This document shows, in pieces, positions 10,460 through 22,620 of a stretch of 64,000 nt of DNA (the stretch's first letter is position 1; each line of letters begins with the position of its first letter). Source of the stretch: Tenebrio molitor (taxonomy: Eukaryota > Arthropoda > Insecta > Coleoptera > Tenebrionidae); assembly GCF_963966145.1 (NCBI RefSeq), contig NC_091047.1, forward strand, positions 8,556,001-8,620,000. Direction: 5' to 3'. A model generated the notes under the pieces. The model had not been told where the DNA came from, searched no databases, and was given only the letters and a program-made list of their open reading frames with translations. The translations under genes were made by a program, and so were the position numbers.

Positions 10460-12622
10460 ACACTGCAACCATTTGACATTTGATCGTGACGTACGGCCGA
10501 GATGAAATATTTATTTGTTATGTCAAGCACCCATAAATAATAACTTGCAAGTTTATTACAAAACGCGGAGAACAATAAATTTATTGACCCAGTGTACGTT
10601 CAACCTTGCAATCTGTTAAAATTAGCTAATCAACCTTCTAATTTCCACTTTTAGAAATTATACTTCAAATTACACTTCAGCACCGAAGACGTTTAAACAA
10701 AAATTTGAAAAAGAAAGGAATGTATGTGTGTGTCTAGAAAGCATACGCGAATTGGGTTGTTCTGAAACCCAATTCCGTCCAGTTTGATGATCAGATTGCC
10801 GCCAAAAATAATTTTCGTAATAATAACACGGAAGCAAAAACACAGAACAGCAGCTTCTAATGGTGTTTTTTAGGATGTCTGTAAACTAATTCGCTAATTT
10901 TATGATTACAGGAAGCCGAGAATATCATAGGTTCTGTATAAATGACAGATAGTTAAGCTGTCAGACTTACGCAAACATAAAATGAAAGTTTTCGAGTAGA
11001 AGAGTAATCTGAAAAATTGCAAATGAAAATAATCTCGTTCGTAATTAACCAATTTCGGTGATTGACGACGTCGTCGGAAAGAAAATGTCTTTATCGGTGT
11101 TGGCAGTCATGTGGCCGACGGGCACAAGTATCGACTCCATTAGGAAATAAAAATGGAGAAGGTTTAATTGATTGATAAGCCGTAAACTTTTACCGCTGCC
11201 GATTACATAATCTAAATTAATTAATTATGTTTTTCATATCTATGATTTTGTAACACATGAGTGCAATGCACCCGAAACAACATTATGCACATAATACAGA
11301 TTCGGAATAGTATTAATTCGTAATTGCTGGTAAAATTAATTATTCCATGGAAAGAACCCGTTTGTCGTCGAACTTTTAAAAAAGTGAAAGCGCGAATATA
11401 CACCGAACGCAAAACGGTTCTGTCATTTCGCATGTAGGGGCGCCAGTCCCGGAATATGACGAGTGTCGGCCTATTTTGCATTTTTTTTTTTCGAAAAGTT
11501 ATCGAAGAAATCAAGCGAATACCTGCAATTAACGCAGTGCATAATTACACCGAACTGTATCTCTTAGACCATGGTGAATCGTACATTTGCGGACCCTGAT
11601 GTCCTTGGTACAAGTCTTTCAACTTGTGGCCTACTTATGCAGAGCCGGAGTCGGGCCCCGAATCGGCCTGGTGCGGCACATCAACATAGCCGTTTTATTT
11701 ATAAACCGCTCAATATAAACACGTTTGAGATAATCGCGGCTATTGTGACATAACTGCACATAATACGCAACAAGAGAGGTGGTTCTCACTGCATATAAAC
11801 GCCGCATTAGAAGGATACATAAAAAATAATTAATCGACCAATCAGGATGCGAGGGTGAAAGCCGCTCAATTGCAGCGCCGCCGGCCACTTCGAAATAAAA
11901 TGAAAGTGATTAAATTGGCGATTAAACACGTCGGACTGTCTCTTAATTGTTATGTAAGTGCGGCGGCACATGTGCGGTCGATGGAAATTGCTTCCATTAT
12001 TATTTTTTCAGCCAATCAATGGATTTGGCAAGATTCCAATGAATCGAATTAAGGTGAAATTGCATAAAAATCATTGAAAACGACCTCACTTGAACCCGGC
12101 CGGTAAATATGTTTACTACTACTATGACACAAACTTTCAAAGACCATAACGAGAGCGAAATCCTTCGCACGTTCGCGACCACAAAAAGTCCAGCCGAATT
12201 TTCTGGAGGAAATTCAGTGCCGACGTCGTTTCCAAATCGAGAGAAATTCGCAGGAGTTGCTCAAGTGATGTTGTGAAAATTGGAAATCGCCTCGGCCACC
12301 ACCAAGGCTCCTTTTTGTCCGGCCAGCTTGTCGCAACACTGCGACTTTGCCTCAAAAACTGCAAATAAATTTTCGGCAGCAAGTCGGACCGTTAAGGTCG
12401 TTGGCCTTTTTGCGAAAATTCAAAAGTAGCCCAACTAGAGGCGATTTTAATATTAATTTATTTTTAGGAACAGTAACAGTGGCCATTACATAAATGCGAC
12501 AGCATATGTCGTGTCGCTTGTCCGATTCCGATGGAAATTAAACGCAACAACTAAGAACCGATGCCTTGAAGTGTCAACTTTTAGTTACTCCTTTAGAGAA
12601 CAATTTCGTTTTATTATTTCAG
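10460..12622. other. Putative intron, no exon supported
   Basis: GC-rich patches at 11560-11700 and 12130-12400 carry open frames on both strands, but none has paired splice signals. They could be enhancers. The remainder is AT-rich. Confidence 0.4.
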
Positions 12623-12740
12623 AAGGTCGGCTTGGAACCTTTCGCTGATTACGGTTGTTTGTTGTTGATTTTTTTTCCACGACCAGAAGTTATCCGAAGA
12701 CATTTTTTGCCAAGAACATTATCTCACTGACCCATATTCG
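12623..12740 (+). other. Candidate frame-breaking (poison or non-coding) cassette exon
   Basis: Flanked by a strong acceptor (TTTTATTATTTCAG) and a strong donor (ATTCG|GTAAGTTC). The 118-bp length is not a multiple of three. Read in phase 0, as left by exon 5465-5524, it gives about 35 residues (KVGLEPFADYG...) and then TGA a few codons before the donor. Inclusion would truncate the plus-strand product, typical of a poison exon. Alternatively it belongs to a non-coding transcript. Confidence 0.35.
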
Positions 12741-13823
12741 GTAAGTTCAATAAACTGAAGTGATAAGAAGTTACTAAAGAAAAAAACATACTCCAACTGT
12801 TTACTTACTATTACATGAAATAATTATCATATTTACAAAATATTATCACTAAACAACAAAAAATTGTTTGCTTGCAAGAAAGGGGACAAGAAGCTCTTCA
12901 ACGCGAGACAAAAGGTTTATATCAACCATAAAAGGATTATCTTGTGACTTCATTTCACATGTAATAAGGTGCATTTTTTACACTAGATATAGTTGCACCC
13001 GATGATATATTTTATTTCTCAAGCACCCACTTTACCTTTCCATAATTAATCTAAAGCTGCTCTTCAACCACCTGTTAGTTACGAACAGGGACGCCAAGGT
13101 TAGTCAATATAATATGTAAAAATAATGGTATTGTGATACTCTCCTAGGAACCGATGAATTTTATTAATAATACATTGAGGCATTATGTCTGGAATGAATA
13201 ATTAAACGCGAATAAGTAAAGAGAATTTAACGAAGTGAAATATTAAGCGAATTCGTAAAACACGACAATAAGAAAGACTCGAAGAAAGACGAAGATATAT
13301 TAAAAAACACTAAAAAATAGAAAGTGTCTAAATTTGAATGTACTCAAATTAAACCGTACAGTGAAAAATGAGATTTTAACAAATAAATCTTTTGAAAACT
13401 CCCACACTTCGAGGCAATGGCAAATTTAAAATAACGCAATCAGATAGTGAAATGTTATTCATAATATTTTGTAATATATTTTTAAAAGAACAAGTGAAAA
13501 TATTTTTGTGGTTTTTGGGCATAGTTAAACTCTTTATAGGTGCTTAGCATGAAGTTTGCACTATGAAAACATTTTTTTATTCATTAATTTCGCAAAAACT
13601 TTACTACCGCAATTATCGAAAATATAAACTATAATAATCCCGTTTATTCTAAGAACTAAGTATTCGGAATCAATTTTCGAGAATCCTACTAAACGTGACA
13701 ACTACCATGCGATCGAAAATTAAAAAAATCGAGAAGGCCGTGATTAATACGGTTCAGTTGGCAGTACGTAAAAATTTAATTCAAATGTCATTACAATAGT
13801 AATTGTCATTATTAATTTATATA
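12741..13823. other. Putative intron, AT-rich
   Basis: Nothing coding, repetitive or regulatory could be supported here. Confidence 0.5.
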
Positions 13824-14104
13824 CAGGGTGTATGTGAAATACGTGTTAATTTTAACGAATTGAAGAACTCACCAATTTATGAAACTTTTCGCTTTTTACG
13901 AAAAAGCATTACTAATTGATTTAAAATTTTACAAAAAAATAGAGACTTGTTAACCACACAAAACGACTCGTTTGGTAAAAATTGGGGGGCAAAAAATATT
14001 GGAATACTTTTGCGAATTTTGCAAAATGTTATAGACAAGAGTTTCATAAATTGGTGAGTTCTTCCACTGGTTAAAATTAACACATGTATTTCAGATACAT
14101 CCTG
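13824..14104. mobile_element. 281-bp inverted-repeat element, CAGGGTGTATGTG terminus
   Basis: The left arm CAGGGTGTATGTGAAATACG... is mirrored by the right arm ...CAGATACATCCTG, and GAACTCACCAATTTATGAAAC by GTTTCATAAATTGGTGAGTTC. The left side has a TA duplication; the right side is now TG. Several indels between arms make it an older non-autonomous mariner-class relic. A 68-codon minus frame inside has no transposase motif. Confidence 0.75.
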
Positions 14105-15089
14105 TGTAATCAGTAATCACTAACCTAACTTTTAAGACTGACAACTGATAATTGAAATCTTAACGAATTGCCAACTGAAATTTTTGGTTACAGCATAGGT
14201 TTTTTTTTATCTCACAGTATAAAGCATTTACGGTTGTTTCAAATTCGGACTATCTATGAAAATCTGACATTTTAGTTGGCAGTACTGTGATTTGTCATAA
14301 TAAATCTAATACATAAAGACGAATATTTAAAAACGAAACGTCATATGACAGGACCTGACGCCAATCTAACAAAAGAAAAATGTGTATCTTGGCCTGCTGC
14401 GTGTTTAAAACAATCGTGAACGTCTAATATGTTGCAATTTTTTCTTGTTCTGAAAATTTGCACAGAATTTCATAGACATCAGATTTTTCCTGTTACTTAT
14501 TTCATTTCGTTATAATTAAGGCAAACCTCATTTTCTTATTTTTTTAACGTCAAATTTAACACATACCTAGCGGAAGTCACGTGATAAATCGATGAATGAA
14601 ACATTTTTTCATACAGTGCGAATTTCTGGGTAAGCACTGCAATATGTGTCAAATTATTTAATTATTTTTTTCAGTCTACAAAGACGAATGCATGAAAATA
14701 CAATGAACATGTTTGTTTTATTAGAAAACAGACATTTAGTTGTGTGAAAATTCAAAATTCATAACAAACTTCTCTTTATTACATATTTTCATTCGATTTT
14801 AAAGAAAAGAAAATGAGTTTCTAAATTCGATATTGTCTAGTTTTTCAAAAAAGTACAAAATTTTAAAGAAAACTTTAATTAATTTGTTTTTAATTGACTT
14901 ATTACGAATTTAATATTATATCCTTAAGGTTATTTCGTGACTTTTAGAACCGGTTTAGTTTTACATATCATGTCTAAGATTTAAAAAAAACACGTTTTTT
15001 TTTATCAAGGATTATAATTTCTGTTTTTATTCAATAAAAACATTTCTTATTTTAATAAATTTAACAATTAATAAATATTGGACACTATA
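14105..15089. other. Putative intron, AT-rich
   Basis: Very AT-rich with T and A runs around 14990-15005. No features could be supported. Confidence 0.5.
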
Positions 15090-15272
15090 CAGGTGTCTCA
15101 AAATTCGCGAATTCCGAATTCAGAGCGTGGTAGGGAAGGACCTAGAAGAAACGCACTTCAAAGAGTGCACTTTCTTGTGGGGCGAGTCCCGATTTTTTTT
15201 TCCATATATGGACTACTGAAGTGATCCCCTACAACGCTCTGAATTCGGAATTCGCGAATTTTGAGACACCTG
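15090..15272. mobile_element. 183-bp MITE with perfect ~39-bp arms
   Basis: CAGGTGTCTCAAAATTCG... through ...AATTCAGAGCGT is repeated as an exact inverted copy at the right end. TATA flanks both sides (15086-15089 and 15273-15276). The arms appear identical over about 39 bp, so insertion was recent. No coding capacity. Confidence 0.85.
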
Positions 15273-16411
15273 TATAAGTCCTCTTTGACAAGTCGAGATA
15301 AAAAGAAAAATGTTTTGAAGTATATATGTAATACTCTTTACATAGACATACTGAGTTTCTGTATCTTTTTCTGACTTATTAATCAAACTCCCCTCGCCGG
15401 ATTCAAGATACAATGCCCGATGCGAAAAACGCGGATTACCTTTCAAATTTTTTGTAACGAGTTTAGTTAATCCAATTTTTTTATGTAGGCTTAATTGACT
15501 TATATTTCAATTTTCCTTTGAAAGCCACGAATTCAACTCCGCATGCATATTTCAGTACGAAAAAAAAATCTTCATCGATCCTCGCAAGCAATTAAGACGT
15601 TTCATTATCCGCTCGAAGACCGACCAGAAACTGTTAAGGCAAAAATTTAATATTAACACCAATTCTAATTCAGCTGGTCGCGCTAAACAGGCGACTCAAA
15701 TATTGATTCGGGCCGGCTTTGTCCACCATTTTGAATCCTGCTGCAAATGTGTAAAACTTTCAGCTAGAAATCCACATTGTCTTCATCTCGAAATTTAATT
15801 TCTGGCGGAAAATAAAGAACATTGCTGCTCTACCGACTAGACCAGCGACTCCCAACATTTTTTGAACGGTCGCGTGGGGAACAAAACACTGTTCGACCCG
15901 TGAACAGTCCTGGGGGTACGATTCTTTCACACTTGCCTCCTCCCCAAATCGTAATTTGTTAAGCCCTTGGGGAAGGAGACGCGAGAATCTCTTCCGTGTT
16001 ATTATTGTTTGGTTTGCCCTAAATTAATTTCGGTGTAATGACAGCGATGTTATTACCGTGTCACCAGGGCCTACATCCAGAAACGTGTCACTGTTAAATA
16101 TTAACTTCTGTTTACCGAATGTCCGCTCTAGATGTCCCGATTTGATTTCATAATTGATTGTTACTATTGAACTGGGATTATAGCCTTAATCACACCAATA
16201 ATTAATCAATTAATTAATAATAAATATGACAACTGTGCTACTTGCACACCGCATTTTTATTCAATTAGGTATCACACGACGTCATCTGGTCGCCATTGTT
16301 CTTCTAAAAGAACAGTTTTAGAGTTTATTGTGAGGCGACTTCTCATAGTTTAATTGATGAGAATTTCTTGCGAAAAGCAAAATACCCGACCCACTTTCGA
16401 GAGCAGCGTAC
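15273..16411. other. Putative intron
   Basis: No exon found. Near 15835-15865 the minus strand resembles a tRNA A box (TGGTCTAGTCGGTAGAGC), but the matching B box is degenerate. Low-grade GC-rich patches occur at 15690-15960. Confidence 0.4.
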
Positions 16412-16511
16412 CTTTGATGGATCCACTTGACGTGTGGGGCTGTTGCGTTTGCGTTTGGGACTGTTGCACTTGTTCCAACCTGGAACTGACATTGTTCCAC
16501 ATTTCAAACAT
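16412..16511 (-). CDS. Candidate start exon of the minus-strand gene (isoform-specific N-terminus)
   Basis: ATG at 16509-16511 on the minus strand opens 33 codons that run into an ATCAAAG|GTACGC donor and end in phase 1. The peptide begins MFEMWNNVSSRLEQVQQ and continues Gln/Thr/Ser-rich, amphipathic then low-complexity. Codon choice is clearly not AT-driven (CAG, ACG, CCC, GTC). An in-frame TAA lies six codons upstream, which makes this a true start or first coding exon. Joined to exon 9070-9119 it gives ...SGSIK-G-NNPGINNQ.... A possible promoter and leader exon lie 3.3 kb upstream at 19824-20150. The N-terminal style resembles coiled-coil membrane-associated proteins, but no family is recognised. 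Confidence 0.5.
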
Positions 16512-18824
16512 TTTGACGGTCACTGGTTATCACACTTAAAACTTTTGTTCTCACTCATGTCGGTAATTGTCTTGATTTTGAAAACACTCAAAGTCACTTT
16601 GATGATTTTTAAGACTTAACATAAGACTTCAACCGAACCCGATGTGACTGAAGGGGTCCATATTATCAGCCCTGTTCTTGGTACGTTTGGTGCAGTATAT
16701 CTTCCATCTCTTCATGCTAGCGGACCAGAGGGGTTGCGTCTTCTGTCTTCCGCCATTTAACCGAAGGAACGTTGTACCTAGTCGGGGGAAAGATCGTTTT
16801 CATCGTCGCTATATTGCCGCATTAATCGTTGTTTTGGGGGGACTTTATCGTGACTATTTCGATATAAAATGGAGCTTGTTTGTTTAGAGATAGACATTTT
16901 TATAGGCGGACTGCATTTAGCACCGCTGATACGACCTATCTCAACACGGACGAAAGTGAGCTCGCTTTTTGATATTTCGCGATACGGCTTTTTGATTGAT
17001 CGAGAAGCGTTTTCCGTTCGAATTAAACGGAAGTGGTAACTCCAACCGCTAAAACACATGATGTACACATAGTGTGTTATGTAACGTGGAAGATTCCGTC
17101 ATATCGTCTTTAAAGTGCATAGTATTGATTCCGTGCTCTCTCACTGTGTGCATCCACTCAACGAAAACTAAGTCGTCCTGTGACAGAGGTTTCCAACACT
17201 GCGTCCTCAACATCACGACTTGGCTCTCCCAACAAAAAACACCAAAAAACTAATCACACCAACACCCCTAAACCCAACTCTGCAGCTTTCGAAAAATATG
17301 CACACACAAGACCCACGGGTTATCAGTTGCGAAACGTGTGGGTCATACATAAAAATCGTTTCACAACCACTCAATGACTAAATAGAGAATTAAAATCCGA
17401 AGGGGGCAATAAACCACGCCGATCTGACAATATTTTTATTTATCAACAACATTTTTGGCATTTATCCCTACTGTCCTTGATCAGATATATCGATAAATTT
17501 GTGATTTCTGCTGACTGGAGCTTCGGGTGATTAATTAAGTGTTAAGCACGAAGTTAGAACTGAAAGTTTTGACGTTGCTGATAAATAGCCCATAAAAATA
17601 TCATTATGGTCAGGAAGATAGAGGCTCTTGTGTGTGCTTCCGTCTCTGCTTGCCTAATCACTGTCATTTTTGACGTTTCTTACCGCACTGGTTACGGAAA
17701 CATCATTAAGCTCAGACATGAATTTTAAGAGTCACAACAAAGACACTCGAGAAGATTAAAACCTTCAGTTTTATTCCACCTAAAAATTAAAAATTGTTTT
17801 CATGATACCGCACAGCTGCAGGTTGAGCACCATTATTACCTACATCCTTTCGTCAATAAAATGTACTAACAAGAGTAATATAGGATTAATTAGAAGAGCC
17901 GGATTGTGCAGCATCTTGAACAATGTAATTAAGCAGATTGAGTCAAAGCTTATACGACAAGATTAGTTTACAAATATTTTCATGTTTATATTTATATTAC
18001 ATCGAAATGAAGTAACACGGGCAAATATTCGTTTTCTTGCATCAAAGTAAGAAAGTTGCAATATAAGAAACAAAATGTACCGCTGCAAGATTATTGGTTT
18101 AATTTGTGGTTACAATTTGTGTTTGTCTTGAGCGGAGCAAGTGAAAAGTGACGATTTATATCATCAGGTCGTGAAGATAACGGGATCAGACAACGGAAAC
18201 AAATTTTGAAATTTTTAAATAATTGATTTTTATCTGTAACAACTGGAAATATTAAAATCTAATTACATTGTTGATAGATATCAGGATAATGTCCTAAAAG
18301 TGTAAAAGATAACAGTCAGTATTGAATTGCAATATTATATTTGCGAAAAAAATACTATCCAGTCGAGAATCACGTTTCATGTTGTGAAACTGATCCTCCT
18401 TTGCTTCAGTTCAAGTAGACAAAAGCAGCGGTGTCTAATTATATTTGAAAAAGGAATACAGTTAAATATTCGACTCGTAAAAATACTCCAAACATTGTAA
18501 AATTACACAATCGACGAAAACACAGAAAACAGAAAATCTCCATAATGTTGCAAGTGCGATTGCGACTGTTTTTGGATTCCCGTCCCTAGCTGAAAAATAA
18601 GGAAAATAGTGCTTCCATCAAATATTCTTCGAGTTGGATAGGACGAGATAAGAGCAAAACGAATATGTATTTTTCTGTATGGTCCTGTCAGTTCCCAGGA
18701 CAACAAGTTATTAAAATGTAAATTTGAAACAGCTACTTGATTGTTTATTTTCTGACGTATGAATGAAATTTTAAAACTATGTGTCACTACACGTCGTTAC
18801 ATTTTTATTATTCAATTCAAACTA
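16512..18824. other. Putative intron
   Basis: Includes a moderately GC-rich stretch 16680-17060 open on both strands without splice support. The rest is AT-rich with no assignable features. Confidence 0.45.
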
Positions 18825-18959
18825 ATGCAGACAATACCCAAACCACCCACATCGGACGGCAGTACCGACAAGGTCGTTTCTTTTTCGAAATCGCGGATGC
18901 TTTCTCTTTTTCGCAAAAGTCGCGATGATATTTCACAGAAGTCGTCAATTCGATTTTAA
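18825..18959 (+). CDS. Candidate small ORF or alternative 3' exon, Ser/Lys/Arg-rich
   Basis: ATG at 18825 reads 44 codons to TAA (peptide MQTIPKPPTSDGSTDK..., then a basic SKSRMLSLFRKSR stretch). An acceptor (AACTAATGCAG) ends at 18830, and from there the frame is open in phase 0, the phase left by plus exon 5465-5524. It could therefore be an alternative terminal exon of that gene. The composition is protein-like, but no polyadenylation signal follows closely and no family is recognised. It may be chance. Confidence 0.3.
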   Translation: MQTIPKPPTSDGSTDKVVSFSKSRMLSLFRKSRDDISQKSSIRF

Positions 18960-19823
18960 AAGAGCCATTTATTTTAACGCCTAATAGTCGCGAATTTAAA
19001 TAGACACAACTGTCGAACGATTAATTGACAGATTTAAATTTACAGCGTATTACACGCTTGTTAGGAACGTGTTCGACAAATGCAAAAACTAAAAATGGCG
19101 GGCGTGAAAACGGTTTCGTCAAATCAAAATTTTGCGTTTTCTGTGCTGCAGATAACGATTTACTTCCTTATTAGCTTAATCAAAACAAGGTTTTATCGAC
19201 GAGCTTGTAAAAGTAGTCGTTTTGGAGTTTGTACAGGATTTTTCTCGATTAAAATGATTGTTTTTTTGGTTTGTCTTGGATGCAAACAGTAAAAAATAGA
19301 TGGTGTTAGTCATAGTCGGCGAATTTTGTACGATTTATAGATAAGAATAAAAATATCTAGAGTCAACAATTCTTGATTTTCCACTGTGGTGGTTTGTTTA
19401 AAAAAGTTAATGGAAGAAACTTCGAATTAATTTTTACCTCGGTGAGCGGTGAGAAATGAAGAGGTGGCAAGGCAACCAAACTTGAATAAATTTATTAGTG
19501 TCGTGATGTGTGGTAAAGGTGAAAAATCTTCAGTGAATCTGAAGGCACAACAGGATGGTAGTTGCGGAAAGCCGGTACGGGTTAATTAAGATTTTGCGGA
19601 ATAAAAGAGAAAAGTAGACGAGTGGAAGACCGTGGAGCACACATTAACCTGAGATAGTCACTATAACAATTTCGTGATAAATATAGATAAGGCAATTTGT
19701 TTATTTTTCGATAAATTCTAGTGCTAACTCGCCGCAAATTACGCTCACTTCTCGACCGGGAGCGAATCTCGGAGTCCCCCAACAAAACAATAATTAATTA
19801 ACGAAACGGACGCAGATACGCAC

Positions 19824-20150
19824 CTGTACCGTGCGAAAATAAACCAAAATAATCCACTGGTGTTCGCACTGCGATCACAACACATAATCACAAACCACAA
19901 CGCATCTCACGGAAAACTTCCGATACAGATCCATGATTGTGATCGGCGAGCACGTGTGCCACCCCCGAGCCCGCACAAGTTTTTCTCCGCCAGTCGAAAT
20001 TTCGCGGTTGTTTGTGGAACGTGCGTAGAGACGGACGCGTATCGCACGCACTATTTCCGCATGCACACACACACACTCCTACGGACGAAGTCTTGGCAAA
20101 CACTAAACTCCAACCACCATCGTGCTAGAGTAGAAAGTAGGCATAAAGTT
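19824..20150 (-). promoter_or_regulatory. Candidate alternative promoter and non-coding first exon, minus strand
   Basis: A CG-dense block lies within AT-rich intron. On the minus strand it ends at a good donor, GGTACAG|GTGCGT (exon edge 19824). The frame contains a short upstream ORF (MDLYRKFSVR...) that closes before the donor, so the exon would be leader sequence. It lies 3.3 kb upstream of the start exon 16412-16511 and would supply its 5' UTR. No TATA box identified; the start site is not defined. Confidence 0.35.
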
Positions 20151-20460
20151 TAGAGCGGCGCATGCTTGCAGTTATGCTAACTGTACTTTTCACCAACAGA
20201 CAACACGCGGACCAAAAGGCTCATCGGTTTCGGCGGCGGAAGGGTGGAAGCGTCGCGATTAAAAGTACGCTTCTTCCGGGCGCGACGTTCGGGGGTGGAC
20301 GGATCCGGGGTGGGCGAGAGGTGGGTGCGAGGGGCGACGCGCGATGGAAATTACAGGTTGATTTAGGCGACTCGCAGAGTGATTTAGTAAGATGAACATC
20401 CCGTACAACGCAGGAATAAATAAATAAAGGGGTCGGGAAATTTTCATATTTTACAGCTGT
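20151..20460. promoter_or_regulatory. GC-rich island
   Basis: Contains runs such as GGCGGCGGAAGGGTGG and GGGGTGGGCGAGAGGTGGG, unlike the surrounding AT-rich DNA. Open frames occur on both strands and disagree. It is best read as the upstream part of the promoter region next to 19824-20150. Confidence 0.35.
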
Positions 20461-20820
20461 CAAAAGTTGCCGAAATGGATCGCGAATGAACCGTTATGGC
20501 CCAGGTTCTGGACAAAAAGTGAACAAACATTAAATATGGATGCGGAGTTAATGCCCACTCACGAGTTTAGTTCTATTTTTGGGGACACAAAAGAACGTGT
20601 GATTTCACAAATTATTACTCGTTTTCCCCAATTTCTACATCATGTTCTTTCAATCATTTCTAACCACCTGGTACAATGTCAGATTCGTCTGACTGAACAT
20701 CTAACTGTCCCAGAGGAATATGACAAGTTACAAACACGTCTCATTTGTTCTACGATAAACAATTCGATACCAGTTCATTGTACTTTGCTTTCAATTTGTT
20801 TTCTAAATATTCAGTTATAA

Positions 20821-20982
20821 TACCACGAGTAGTCAAAGATTGTCGAATATTTTTGTGGTGGTATCACGAATGGTCATTGGCTTTATGAACACCATGAGTG
20901 CGTAGCACGAATGGTGTTCAAAAGCGTAATGACCATAAGTGATACCATCGGAAAAATATTCTACTATCTTTGACTACGAGTT
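20821..20982. mobile_element. ~160-bp palindromic MITE
   Basis: Left arm TACCACGAGTAGTCAAAGAT, then TATCACGAATGGTCATT and AACACCAT. The inverted arm reads ATGGTGTT, AATGACCATAAGTGATA and TCTTTGACTACGAG. The arms nearly meet at GAGTGCGTAGCACGA. It has the structure of a foldback MITE; no ORF spans it. Confidence 0.7.
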
Positions 20983-22460
20983 GTATTCGACAGACTATTC
21001 AATGAACCAAATCAATGATTAAAATAAAAATTTTCAAAGCTAGTTCGCAAATCTGCGTTACACATGACTTCATTGTTCAGTTAACTTCGTCAGAAAGTAA
21101 TAATTTCTTTGAATAAAAATAATAATCAAGGTTTGTTTAAAATATTCACCTCGACCACTAGTGGAATAGTCAGTTATATTTTCACTAGTGGAATATTCGC
21201 TGGAATTTTCTGTTGCTAGGCTACGAAAGTACATGTCTGCTATTTTATTGGTTAATATTTGAAAAATAACAGGTGAATTGAATAGTCATTTTAATTTGTG
21301 TGATTTTAAAAATTCCTGTCAATATTGAACGTGATACGAAAAACTAATCAATCCTTTTTCACCAAAATGGCGGACCACAAATTTAGATTATCTTCGTTAT
21401 GCTTCTTTCAATTAATATTCTTACTCATTTTACATTTTTTAATGAGAGGTACGGCTATTGTGTAGCAATATCACAATCTAATTTTCTGCCATCGTTGTTG
21501 ATAAAAATTTATTGTTTCTGTATTTTTAGAATGCGGTAGTTTAAAATGTAAATGAACTTTAGAATTAATCATTAATGGAGAAGTTAATCGAGAAGACAAG
21601 GAATAAGTACCGGGTGACGACGAAAAGTAAATTTTGTTATTTCGTTCATAAATATGAGCAGATTTTGACATCAAGAATTAAAATCAAATTTACGTTGTCG
21701 TAGGACATCACACAGGTTTCTACTTTTATAGTTTTTCCAAAAGTGACAGCAATTTTTGAATTTCATTTTATGTATTTCGTTATTACTTATAAGTATGTAT
21801 GTAATTATTTTTTTTTAAAGTAGAACATTTATCAAGAATTGAAACGATAGCACTTCAAGGTTTGTTACGTCAAGAACCTAAGCTTTTATGGTTCCATCCG
21901 AAAATTATGAGTAACAAAAAACAATATGTGTATGTATTTATTTTCAATTGTCTGGTAGATAATATATTAAATTTTACTACATAGGTATAGTGTTTACCGA
22001 GAAGTTTGCACCATACGGTATGGTATTTTTTTATTATTGATTTGGCAAAAATGTTATTATGGCAATCGTCTCTGCTTGTTTAAAGACTAAAAATATCACT
22101 AACAAAAGTTATCAAGTGATTTTTGCGAAGTCCTTCAAATTTGACATTTTTTTAAATAAAATTCTGAAAATGGGATTACCTAGTGCAGTAATATCGAACA
22201 GGGTTGTAGGAATAAGTTGATTCTAAGGAGACTTTATGCCCATGCGCAAATTTTTAGAATACAATTTAAAAAAATAATACATCATTTCCACCAAGGTTGC
22301 CACCTGACTTCGTACAGTATTTCGGAGATTGGTTCAAAAAAGTTCTTAGAATAAAAATGATGATAATATAAAATTCGTCAGTGATATTTCTAGTCTTTGG
22401 ACAAACAGCGATGATTGCCGTAGTGAAATTTTTACTAAATCAATGGATTTAATATAATGT
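20983..22460. other. Putative intron
   Basis: AT-rich, with no exon supported. CACTAGTGGAATA repeats near 21160-21190 look like a small decayed inverted repeat. The frame 20467-20820 (117 codons, plus strand) just upstream shows no domain. Confidence 0.4.
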
Positions 22461-22620
22461 CACATTGTGAACGCACCACGGATTACAGATCACGGATAAA
22501 CTGTTAAAATCTAACCTCACTTTTTGCGTTGTTTGTGTTTTTACTCTGCAGACGGACGAGTGGTGCGTTCACAATCGACTCTTCAACGCCAACTTTGATG
22601 ATAAATTTAAATGAACACCC
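22461..22620. mobile_element. Family A MITE, copy 3, left end lost
   Basis: The inner left arm starts abruptly at CATTGTGAACGCACCACGGA. The right arm is complete, including CGCCAACTTTGATGATAAAT and the ATGAACACCCG terminus. The outer ~45 bp of the left arm are missing, so the element cannot form its full hairpin. Confidence 0.8.

Noticed and set aside
15830..15870. tRNA gene or tRNA-derived SINE on the minus strand
   Set aside because: A good A-box-like stretch exists but there is no convincing B box, cloverleaf or poly(A)/T terminator.
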